Positions 1 to 8,562 of a stretch of DNA of 64,000 nt are shown here, one piece after another. The first letter of the stretch is position 1. The number at the start of each line of letters is the position of its first letter. Origin of the DNA: Hybos culiciformis (taxonomy: Eukaryota; Arthropoda; Insecta; Diptera; Hybotidae); contig OZ023273.1 in assembly GCA_964007475.1 (NCBI GenBank), forward strand, positions 120,141,812 through 120,205,811. The letters are read 5' to 3'. Made by a program: the position numbers and the translations under genes. The notes under the pieces are model-generated. The model saw nothing but the letters and a program-made list of their open reading frames with translations, made no database searches and was not told the origin of the DNA.

Positions 1-23
1 AAATAACTAATTAACGTTTTATA

Positions 24-341
24 ATGTCAAACAATGAACAAATTATCAACCCGTGTGGAATGTTTATTGAGTATGTTGATAATTATTTCAAAGAATTGAA
101 TAAATTGCTTTATTGAAAATAATATTTTTTCTTAATTACTAACAACAATATATTTCTAATTAAATTTTTTTATAGCTTTCTTTCTGTAATAATTTCTATA
201 ATAATTCTTTTAACACGATTCTTTCACCCAGAATCGACATTACAGTTTGGGATTCCTGCGGTGCTTCAGCATCTATATCCACGACCTACGAATTACACAC
301 AAAATTTTTTTAACACATCGAATATTAATATAACAAATTAA
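24..341 (+). CDS. Probable two-exon gene for a 70-aa single-pass membrane micropeptide
   Basis: I do not recognise the product. The coding sequence would be join(24..70,176..341). The ATG at 24 has A at -3 and an in-frame stop upstream (12-14), with no AG between them, so it is probably the true start. Exon 1 ends in phase 2 (GA) and exon 2 supplies C, giving Asp; the frame then stays open for 54 codons to the TAA at 339-341. The product starts MSNNEQIINPCGMF. A run of about a dozen hydrophobic residues (SVIISIIILL, roughly residues 19-29) looks like a membrane segment, followed by TRFFHPES and a Pro/Tyr-containing tail (LYPRPTNY) that ends Asn-rich. An AATAAA lies 35 bases past the stop. Splice signals, phase match and poly(A) signal support a gene; no homology is known to me. 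It could also be the 3' end of a transcript whose UTR exons lie outside the window. Confidence 0.5.
71..175 (+). other. 105-bp spliceosomal intron of the micropeptide gene
   Basis: The donor is GTATGT at 71-76. A perfect TACTAAC branch-site match lies at 137-143, about 33 bases before the acceptor, and a T-rich tract ends in TATAG at 171-175. Removing the intron joins two reading frames that are in phase. The length suits a short insect intron. Confidence 0.55.
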
Positions 342-375
342 AATTTAAACATATTCTTTTTATTACCTAATTTTT

Positions 376-381
376 AATAAA
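376..381 (+). promoter_or_regulatory. Poly(A) signal AATAAA of the micropeptide gene
   Basis: Canonical hexamer 35 bases after the stop codon at 339-341. In DNA this AT-rich the hexamer is frequent by chance, so its weight comes only from its position. Confidence 0.35.
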
Positions 382-2488
382 CATAAATTCTTAAATTAAA
401 ATACGACCTTTAAAATACTTCTCTCACACAATTTATTGCAGCAGGTAGATTTCTTAGGAAATTAATCTTAAAAAAAAAAAAAATTAATTATGATTTATTT
501 TTTATAATATGCAAAAATATTACGAATATATTTAAAATCAATAAAAAAAAAATTAATATTTGATATCATGCTATTATTTTAAATTGGCTAGACACAAAAT
601 CTTATATAATCAATTTCATTAACATCATACAAGAATTTTAATTAAAGATTTGAAACAAAATACAAAAATTCGTTTTTTTTCTTAAGATTATTCAGCCATT
701 ATGTTATTATCCAAAAATTGATAACTAATTTTTTGGAAATATTGAGCCTTTAGGTGGTTATTGAACCTGGTTAAAAATCAATATATTTAACTTAAATTTT
801 TTGTATTAAATTTTTTGTATTATCTTTAAGGCAAAAATATAAGTATCAAATCCGCAAGATAAAATTATAAATTTAAAATTAGTAACATTTATTTCATGAT
901 TTAACATTTTTCAAATTGTCAATATTGTTTTTTGACGTATACGTAAAAAAGAAGTAAAAATGTTGATTTGTTTATTGAAAATTAAACATCACCTAAGAAA
1001 TTCGAAGTTCTTTTTTTATATATAATATTTTTCGATTACTTTTATAATCTAAAATAGTCTTATATATTTATTTTAACTTTTATTATTTTCTCTTTTTTGA
1101 TTTATCGTTTTATAACCTTATTTTTCAATTAATCTGCTGATTTTAAGAAATTTGTTGAGAAAGTGTATTATCATTGTTTGATTCAATTTTATTCTAAAAG
1201 TACAATTTATCAGTTATTTAATATATATTGAAAGTTTGTTTAAAAGTTGGTTTCTTTTCCTTTTTGTTTCTTGAAATGTTATATATATATATAAATTATT
1301 TATATGCTCGAAGTTAAATTTAAATTTAAATTACGTATGTAATGTTTTTTCTTGACAAGCTACTATCTTGTTGCGATTAAAGCCGAAGATTCATTAAAGC
1401 ATTAAGCATACTGGAAATATCTTTAAAAAAAAAACCAAAAAATTATTCAATTTTGTAATCATCCAAAATCTTCTACATCCTTTTAATATTCGCATATGAT
1501 TCAGAACATTTTAAAATAATGATATTTTAACATCATCATAATATAGAAAATCTTGAATAAACCAAGTTTATTTGAAATACTAATAACTAATCTAATATTA
1601 TCTATACAATTTGAGTATATTGATTAATCCAAAAATATAAACCCCTTTAAAGAAATTATGTATTTTATAAATATATTATAATATACCATAGAGTTTTCCA
1701 CTGGTGATAACAGGAAGCATTAAATAAAAATTTAATGAAGAAACGTGTGAATGACAATGTTTACCAAACAAAAATATTGTCTTTTTGGAACACTTCATAT
1801 TGCATTTTAAATTTATCTTAATTTTATTATTATTTTTTCAAAATAATTTATATTTTGACTAATAAATAATAAGACGACAGGTGTTAGCGATAATAATTCA
1901 TTTAATATTTTATTTTCTTTTTTTTCAAATTTATTTAAAAATAATATGCTGTGTGTCTTTATTTCATAACAATGTGTTATGAATATTTTTGAGTTTGTTA
2001 TTATACATATAGGTATACATTGTACAATGTTTTCCAGGTTCTTCTTACATAATATTATAGAAAAAAGTGTAGGTATTTTTTTTTAATTTAATATATTTTC
2101 TTTTACACTTTGAATAAAATTTTTGAATTCAAAAAATTTTCATTGAAAATTAACATAATTTTCGGAAGCACTTCATAATTAAAATATCTAATAGTTATTG
2201 ATATTTTTTTTTGTAAAAAAAACTCATCTCACTCACTATCACTATGTAACTATTAGGAAGGCTAAATGCTGTTTAATTCAATATGGTTTAATTTCTCTAA
2301 TAATGTTCATATCTAATATACCATTGTAATTGATATTGTTTGTAATGAATTGTATGCAAAGGTTTCACATAAATTAACTTTCAACCATCTAAATCAAATT
2401 TAAATCAATCGTATGGATTTTTAAAGATACTTTATATCTAATTAGCTGATTGCATATTTCCATTATTCTTTCATATTACATACATATA
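382..2488. other. AT-rich DNA without recognisable genes
   Basis: Only low-complexity A/T runs and a short AT microsatellite (about 1281-1293) are visible. I see no open frame with coding character, RNA gene or transposon end. Confidence 0.6.
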
Positions 2489-2496
2489 GCATAAAC

Positions 2497-2827
2497 CAGG
2501 GGTGGGGAACCTGCGGCCTTAAGGCCGCATGCGGTCTTTTGGAGGATAAAAGGCGGCCTTATGCTCCGGTTGAAAAAAGGGTAAAATGCAGCTTTCTTGG
2601 CATTAAAGTTAAACAATATACTTCTTATTTATCTTTTTTTCACAAAATACTTTTTATTGTGCTTGTATTTCTTTATTATGCAAATATATACATATTAAAA
2701 TAAAAAGTATAGCTAAGAATCTAATCATACCTACTTATATTCATCATTAAAACTACTATGTGCGGCCTTCTTGGGAAATGGGCATAGTCAATGCGGCCTT
2801 TATATCTAAAAAGGTTCCCCACCCCTG
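2497..2827. mobile_element. Non-autonomous hAT element (MITE), 331 bp, complete
   Basis: The terminal inverted repeats are 16 bp and identical: CAGGGGTGGGGAACCT at 2497-2512 and its complement at 2812-2827. The element is flanked by a perfect 8-bp target-site duplication, GCATAAAC, at 2489-2496 and 2828-2835. CAGGGGTG termini with an 8-bp duplication are the signature of hAT transposons. Just inside the left end is a perfect 16-bp palindrome, GCGGCCTTAAGGCCGC (2513-2528), and GCGGCC-type motifs recur inside both ends (about 2553-2560, 2762-2767, 2792-2799), possibly subterminal transposase sites. There is no coding capacity, so mobilisation would have needed a transposase supplied in trans. 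Perfect ends and duplication suggest a fairly recent insertion. Confidence 0.93.
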
Positions 2828-2835
2828 GCATAAAC

Positions 2836-4509
2836 TATTCTTAATGAATTCTCGAATTTTAATTTAACCCTTTTTTAATCTTGATGACGTTGAAAAGAGA
2901 AATATAATGTACTTATACGTGTTATATATTGTTTGTGGTATGTTATTCGTTTAAAACATTATTCATAAAAATACTATTATTGTATTATTATTATGGTAAA
3001 ACTAAAAAAAAAAATTGAATTCTAAGAAAGCATACAATAAGGATCGCTATTTTTGTGAAAAAAAATGTTGCCAACAATCTCGAATAATCTAATTAACTTT
3101 TTTTTTGTTCTGATATCAGATATACTCAATAAAGGTAGAATAAAATCACGTACGTGCGCTTTATAACACAAAAAGGTGTTGGAAATCTATAAAGATGTAG
3201 TTTATCAAAATATATTTAATAATTTATAATGCATTATGTATTTCGAAAAATATAAATCAGAAAACAGTTATATAATAGTATCCATAAAGTTAAAACAATG
3301 TTAGAAAAAGTTAAAAAAAAATATATAGGTATTTATTTTCCTTGCGATATTTCCTGTTTGTGGGAAACCGAATTATAATTTTGAACAAATATACTTTAGA
3401 TATACTTAAGATTTGTGTAGGAGTTGGTTTACAGTTTAGGCAGTCAGGTTTATTTGTTCATATAGAACTTAAAATTATATTTCTTGGTTTCATAAAAGAA
3501 AAATCAATAATTTTTATCTAATGTCGATATACAGGGAAAAATTAAGCTAATTTTTTAAAAAATTCCGATAAAACTTCAAAAACTTGTGGTAACATTGATT
3601 TGACTAAACATAAATTGTTAGAATTTGACCACAAGGTACGTTTTCTAACAACTCATAGATTATTATATAATGCAATTAAATTCGTCAAGAAATTAACTTT
3701 TTATGCGGAAAATATTTCATAAAATAATAAGTACAATTTTTTTAAGAATAAAAGAAAATCTTTCTTATATTTCACGTTAATCTTTCCATAGAACTGAATT
3801 GACTTAGTTAGTTCAAGGTATTTTATAAAAGTGTCAGTCCCTAAAGTCAAATTGAGTATAAACAGGAATATTTAATTATACAGAAAAATATTAAAAATCA
3901 ATCCAAAGTGATTAATTAAACTGAAAGAAAACGAATTTTGATTTTTTAATACGGCTAGACGTAATTTCATCAATGATGCACTTTAATTTAAAAGATTTAA
4001 AATTAAATTAAAATAATATCTAAAAATAAGATGCAATACATAGTACATAGTGTATTCTTTATTTTTTTCAAGAACTTGTCTTATTTTATAAAAAAAAAAA
4101 AAAGAAGTACTTTAATAATCTTTAAAATAAAAACTCTTCAGTCACGTTTCTAATATTGAACCAAGTTCATATTATTAATGGTTTCGAAATGTTTTTCTTG
4201 TTGTGGTTTTAATTTAATAAGAAATGAATATGGTTTATCTGATCTTTTATGGTGTCAGGTTAATTTAAAAATTATTGTTATTAAAAGCATAATTAACTCT
4301 TTATAAGTTATTTTTTTTTTATCGTTTACCAAATCACAAGGTGGGAAGCTTTATACTTTGAGAAGAAAACAATTGGTATATGGAAATATAATTATGTATA
4401 TGGATAATGATGAGGAAAATTGATAGGATATTAAGAAAAACTGGCATACAAGGTGGAAAAGATAAAGCACAAGTATATAACTGGAGAAAATCTATTCTTT
4501 TTTTTCCAG
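2836..4509. other. AT-rich DNA without recognisable genes
   Basis: Contains only homopolymer runs and a minor inverted repeat near 3608-3645 (TTGTTAGAA facing TTCTAACAA). Nothing else supportable. Confidence 0.6.
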
Positions 4510-4635
4510 TCCATTGATCAACAATATACTGGTCAGAAAATGGCAGTCGCAGAACAGTGCTTATTATCAGAATATATCAGCTGGTACGGGAAATGGCGAC
4601 ACATTATTAAAACTATAATTGAAAAATTTGCATAG
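4510..4635 (+). CDS. Possible terminal coding exon, unidentified
   Basis: A strong acceptor (CTATTCTTTTTTTTCCAG, ending at 4509) precedes a segment richer in G+C than its surroundings. In phase 0 it reads SIDQQYTGQKMAVAEQ and continues with four aromatic or Trp-bearing turns (SWYGKW) to the TAG at 4633-4635. A second frame over the same bases is also open, reads through AYYQNISAGTGNG and ends with TAA at about 4623, so the frame is undecided. Upstream donors such as ACAAG/GTGGGA (about 4341) exist, but no upstream exon is convincing. I recognise no family. It may be a real 3' exon, a decayed exon or chance. Confidence 0.22.
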   Translation, partial: SIDQQYTGQKMAVAEQCLLSEYISWYGKWRHIIKTIIEKFA

Positions 4636-5064
4636 TATGTTCTTCTTAAAAAAAAAATAAGAGTCAAGTTTAATTATTAAAAATAAAAATAATTAACAAA
4701 ATTACTGTAGGTATAGTTTTCCAAGTTTTTAAACTTCCAAGGTCTTTAAGTATTTTAATTTATTTTATAAGGTATTTTGATATGTACATATGTACAGGGA
4801 CGTCAGTTTGCAGAGACGCAATTCAACTGTATCTAACACTTTACCTGGCTCATATTTATAATTTTTTACACGTTTTTATTTTGAAAAAGAATGTTCATCT
4901 TCTGAATTTTTTTGAGTAAAAAATCCGGTAGCAATATAAACATTAAAAGAACTTGCAACTAGCTTGTCTATTTGGAGCTTAATTATATCGTAATCAGGTA
5001 CAGATTACTTGTTTCCAATCATTTGATAAGACATCAAAACATCATAGTAAATTAGCTTTCAAGG
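4636..5064. other. AT-rich spacer
   Basis: No gene, RNA or repeat recognised. Confidence 0.6.
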
Positions 5065-5121
5065 TATGTTGGATAACGCAACGACTTGGTTTAAAACCAA
5101 GTCGTTGCGTTATACAACGTA
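5065..5121. repeat. 57-bp near-perfect palindrome
   Basis: Two 28-base arms (5065-5092 and 5094-5121) separated by a single A match at 26 of 28 positions. The inner 20 pairs, including ATAACGCAACGACTTGG, are perfect. The arms have far more G+C than the flanks, so this is not an AT-rich accident. I see no flanking duplication. It may be the fused ends of a deleted foldback transposon, or a hairpin-forming site. A shorter direct repeat, ACGTATTTAA, follows at about 5118 and 5131. Confidence 0.85.
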
Positions 5122-5722
5122 TTTAATAAAACGTATTTAAAATTATTTGCTAACAAAAATTTTCGTTCCTTGAATTTCTATGCGAAAATCCTAAAACGAC
5201 CCTGCATTTCTACGTATATAATATATGCTTTCAGGTGTTCAATTTTGTACAACCATTTTCACATAAAGAAAGTGCATATTAAGTTTATATGGTTTTCTCA
5301 CTATCAAGTTTTTTTTTTTTGTTATTTAAGTCTCCTTTTCTTTTCTTTTTTATTTTACAAGATTTCACTACTGTTTTTATTTAGCAAAAAAAAAAAAATT
5401 ATACGCCTGAAAAATATTTATGATTTCCCGACGGTAAAGCATTAAAAAAAAAATATGATTGGCTTTAATAAAAAAACGAAATTAACACCTTGATATACTG
5501 AGAAAAAATTTGCTCTTTTAACTTGAGATGTGAGCAATGTTATTCCAATTGACAAAAGATGGAAGTTGTTTAAATTAGTGAAATTCTCTGTGTTGATTTG
5601 GCACTTGTACAGAAAAACAGAAGATGAATTGTAAAACAAACTAACCACAATAATATTAAAATCTTAATCTTATTCAAGACTTTTTAAACGATATATGCTT
5701 TACATAACGAATTCAATTCAAA
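5122..5722. other. AT-rich spacer
   Basis: Open frames here (5170-5445 plus, 5442-5648 minus) are Phe/Leu/Lys-rich translations of homopolymer tracts with no coding character. Nothing else seen. Confidence 0.55.
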
Positions 5723-5738
5723 CAATTTTAAGGTGAAC

Positions 5739-5868
5739 TGACATAACCGCGAATGTCATAACCGCGAAAATTTTTTGTCATAACCGCGAAATTTTTTTGT
5801 CATAACCGCGAAACTAGAATTTGTATGAGTTTCGCGGTTATAACAAAAAATTTTGTTATAACCGCGAA
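5739..5868. repeat. Left arm: six iterated CGCGGTTATGACA units
   Basis: Copies of TGTCATAACCGCGAA (first copy TGACATAACCGCGAA) lie at 5739-5753, 5754-5768, 5776-5790, 5798-5812 and 5854-5868, with one inverted copy at 5831-5845. The last two have GTTATAAC in place of GTCATAAC or its complement, so the innermost pair forms its own hairpin. The outer units match those of the right arm in order and spacing. Confidence 0.9.
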
Positions 5869-5960
5869 ACGAAATTTTTTCAATTTTTGCGGCGTCGTGA
5901 CATTTGTCCGCGGGACATATGTCCGCGGGACATTTGTCCGCGATGTGTATGGAAAACTTC

Positions 5961-5998
5961 GCGGACAAATGTCATTTTCCAAAATGTCATTTGTCCGC
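5961..5998. repeat. Left copy of the 38-bp GCGGACAAATG hairpin
   Basis: GCGGACAAATGTCATTTT faces AAAATGTCATTTGTCCGC across two central bases. The arms pair with one mismatch. It is the same module as the four tandem copies at 6266-6480. Just upstream, GGACATWTGTCCGCG-type motifs repeat three times (about 5909-5942). Confidence 0.9.
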
Positions 5999-6030
5999 GA
6001 TTGATTTTTCAATTACGTAATCAATTTTGG

Positions 6031-6241
6031 ATTACGTGAACCACTCAGAATCGTCTGAAGCTTGGAAAAGGGAAGAGGGGTAGAGGCCCCCCAAATTCTT
6101 CATACATTTTGTGTATGCAATTTTTTTTTTGCCCGATTTGCCCCTTAAAGAGAGGGTGGTGGGACCAACCACCAGTCCACCCGCCCGCTCGCCGCCCCCC
6201 ACCTCTCTCTCGTTGTGCCGATTCTGATTGGTTCACGTCAT
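6031..6241. repeat. Inverted repeat framing the GC-rich core of the foldback element
   Basis: 6031-6053 and the complement of 6219-6241 agree at 21 of 23 positions (ATNACGTGAACCANTCAGAAT). They enclose about 165 bp of unusually GC-rich, polypurine/polypyrimidine sequence for this window. The right repeat, read on the minus strand, contains TGACGTGA next to CCAAT, which resembles a bZIP/CCAAT promoter module. That reading is inference. A 63-codon minus-strand frame crosses the core but is low-complexity and not credible as a gene. Confidence 0.75.
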
Positions 6242-6260
6242 CTGCACTTTAGCCTCAAAT

Positions 6261-6480
6261 TTTTAGCGGACAAATGTCATTTTCCAAAATGTCATTTGTC
6301 CGCGATTGCTTTTTTAAATTTTTAGCGGACAAATGTCATTTTGCAAAATGTCATTTGTCCGCGATTGATTTTTTTAGTTTTTAGCGGACAAATGTCATTT
6401 TGCAAAATGTCATTTGTCCGCGATTGATTTTTCAGATTTTTAGCGGACAAACGTCATTTTGCAAAATTTCATTTGTCCGC
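6261..6480. repeat. Tandem array, four copies of a 59-bp unit
   Basis: The GCGGACAAATG...GTCCGC hairpins start at 6266, 6325, 6384 and 6443, exactly 59 bases apart, with nearly identical sequence (single differences such as TTTCC versus TTTGC, and ACGTC in copy 4). Shorter relatives follow at about 6495-6545. Each unit is a 38-bp near-palindrome plus a T-rich linker ending TTTTTAGC. Confidence 0.93.
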
Positions 6481-6597
6481 GATTAATTTTTATTGCGGAC
6501 AAATGACATTTGGAACGCGGACAAATGTCATTTTTATGTCCGCGATACAAAAACAAATCGCCGACAAATGTCCAACCCCCATTTTTTGCCATATTTT

Positions 6598-6711
6598 TTC
6601 GCGGTTATGACAAAAAAATATATGACATTTTTCGCGGTTATGACACTTTTATTTTTTATTTCGCGGTTATGACAAAAAAGTTTCGCGGTTATGACATTCG
6701 CGGTTATGTCA
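6598..6711. repeat. Right arm: five iterated TTCGCGGTTATGACA units
   Basis: Copies lie at 6598-6612, 6631-6645, 6660-6674, 6682-6696 and 6697-6711; the last ends ATGTCA instead of ATGACA. This is the inverted counterpart of the left arm. Confidence 0.9.
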
Positions 6712-6727
6712 TGTAGCCCAATTTTAA

Positions 6728-8378
6728 TTAATTTGTATTTTGAAAAATATAAAAAAAAATATTTGTTCAAGTACTACTTATATGAATTACTTATATATAC
6801 TCACATGGGTTTCAAGTATTCAAATTTCAATCATATGAGTAATTGAATAAAAACCATTTTTTGGCACGGGTTTGTTTTTTTTAAAAAAAATATAAAAGAT
6901 AAGAACTGCGATATTTTCTACGTTAAATGTAATTTTATCTAATTTTATCCATTTTATATTACAATTTGTTAAAAACCTGAATAATTTTTGATTTATTTAA
7001 TTTTTTAAATCTATAAATTTAATGAATGAAATCTCACTTTTAAAATGCTATTGTTGGCTAAAGATTAAATTCAATTCACATTCATTCTTATTATGAACCA
7101 GTATATTATTCACATATAAGTAAGACTAAGTATCTGTATTATGTAATAGTAGATTTATTAGTTCTGCTCATAAAATAACTAATTTTATTTATTATTGCCA
7201 ATACTGGCATCAAAAGAAATATAATTTTTGCGCAAAAACCGTAAAATTCATGCAAAAAAAAAAATTCAGTTTCACTCTAATCAAGTTTTTCAGTATTACA
7301 TTTACCTTATGGTAAATTAAATAATATCTAATTAAATATTTTATTTATAATACCTAGACATTAGATTATTCATTATAAAATTAATAACAAAAAAAAAATA
7401 AAATTTTATAAATAATTATTATTACCGCTTATAATTTAAAAGAAAAAAAATTATTATAAGTGCATTAAAAAAAAAATAATTTGATATAAAATGTGAAGTA
7501 AAATGCAAAAAATCTATGAGAATAAAACATAAAATTACAATATAATTTAATTTATGTATTATATATTATATTTTTATTAATATTATGAAAATAAATTAGC
7601 TTATGTTATGTTCATAAAAATATAACAACAATAAATATAATTGAAGCAATTATATTTATTCAATAATGGCATTATAAATTACCGAAACAACAGAAAATCA
7701 AAATAAAATTTGCGCGTCATGAAAAATAAGTTTTTTTTAACAGACTACTGATTATATTTTTAACATTTTTAATAATAATGTTGGAAGTTTTTATTATATT
7801 TTTTGGTTTCACATCATTTTGTTAACACTCATTGTCGTAACTCATATCCTTTTCCAATAATATAGAAACACTAATATTTTGCTTATGTTCGTCGTAAATA
7901 AGTTGAGAAATCCAGCTCAATGTTTATAATATTTCGTATTCATTTTAATAATTTTATAAAATTAGCTAAGTGTTTGTTCCATATTATAATTTCCCATTAT
8001 TTTGCAAAAACGAAAGTCATCTATTGGAATTTATATCAAATTTATACATAATTTGCTGCGATTAAAAACATAAAAAAATTTCAAAATTGTGTCTTTTTGT
8101 TCATACAAATATTTCACAAATATTCATCTGTAATAGTTTTTAATGTGCATGTGATCGGTAAGTTGTATTTACAATCGCAAATTTAGCTCGGTAAATGGTA
8201 TATTACATGCGTCAATACACATGTAATTATTTAATTAAGTAAATTTTATTTATATTCTCCGTATTAAGTAAATTTTATTTACTTTCTTCATTTTGAACTT
8301 TTGTTTATTTTTTGCATTGCAAATGTATTGATTGCAACTGTATTGATGTATTGATTGCAAATGCACATTAAAACAATA
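6728..8378. other. AT-rich DNA with two short direct repeats at its right end
   Basis: No genes seen. A perfect 19-bp direct repeat, ATTAAGTAAATTTTATTTA, lies at 8234-8252 and 8263-8281 (period 29). A 15-bp direct repeat, ATGTATTGATTGCAA, lies at 8323-8337 and 8346-8360, immediately before the MITE at 8381. Confidence 0.65.
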
Positions 8379-8380
8379 TA

Positions 8381-8560
8381 CAAAACATGTTAATAAAATT
8401 TGTTATACAGCTCCTTGTGTATATACACAAAAACACATGGACACTTGTCAATATTATATCACTCGACCTAACAGTCTCGTGACATAAGTATTGACTCGTG
8501 TCTATGTGTTTTTGTGTATACACAACTCGTTGTAATAACACATTTTCTTAACATGTGTTG
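8381..8560. mobile_element. 180-bp foldback MITE flanked by TA
   Basis: The whole segment is one imperfect inverted repeat with arms of about 85-90 bases. Left end CAAAACATGTTAA pairs with the complement of the right end, CAACACATGTTAA. Internal blocks such as TGTATACACAAAAACACAT and CACGAGTCAATA-like sequence match between arms with scattered differences. TA dinucleotides flank both ends (8379-8380, 8561-8562), as expected of a Tc1/mariner-type target duplication, but TA is weak evidence here. There is no coding capacity. The arms have diverged, so the element is old. Confidence 0.75.
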
Positions 8561-8562
8561 TA

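Larger units (their letters stand above)
5723..6727. mobile_element. 987-bp foldback transposon, Mutator-like by its 9-bp duplication
   Basis: The element proper is 5732-6718, a GC-rich island in AT-rich DNA. CAATTTTAA at 5723-5731 and 6719-6727 flanks it as a 9-bp duplication. The two ends are inverted repeats: 5739-5790 matches the complement of 6660-6711 with one mismatch in 52 bases, and the outermost 7 bases are diverged (GGTGAAC versus GGCTACA). Each arm is built from iterated units of TGTCATAACCGCGAA separated by T-runs: six on the left, five on the right. Inside follow GGACAAATGTC motifs, a 59-bp tandem array and a GC-rich core. No transposase is encoded. A 9-bp duplication with long inverted repeats is typical of Mutator-like elements; repeat-built arms also recall foldback/Galileo-like (P superfamily) elements. 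The superfamily is inferred; the structure is seen directly. Confidence 0.85.

Noticed and set aside
5170..5445. 91-codon ORF
   Set aside because: Phe/Leu/Lys translation of T- and A-runs between two palindromic elements.
5756..6770. Several short ORFs on both strands within the foldback element
   Set aside because: They are translations of the iterated CGCGGTTATGACA and GGACAAATGTC repeats and of the GC-rich core, not genes.
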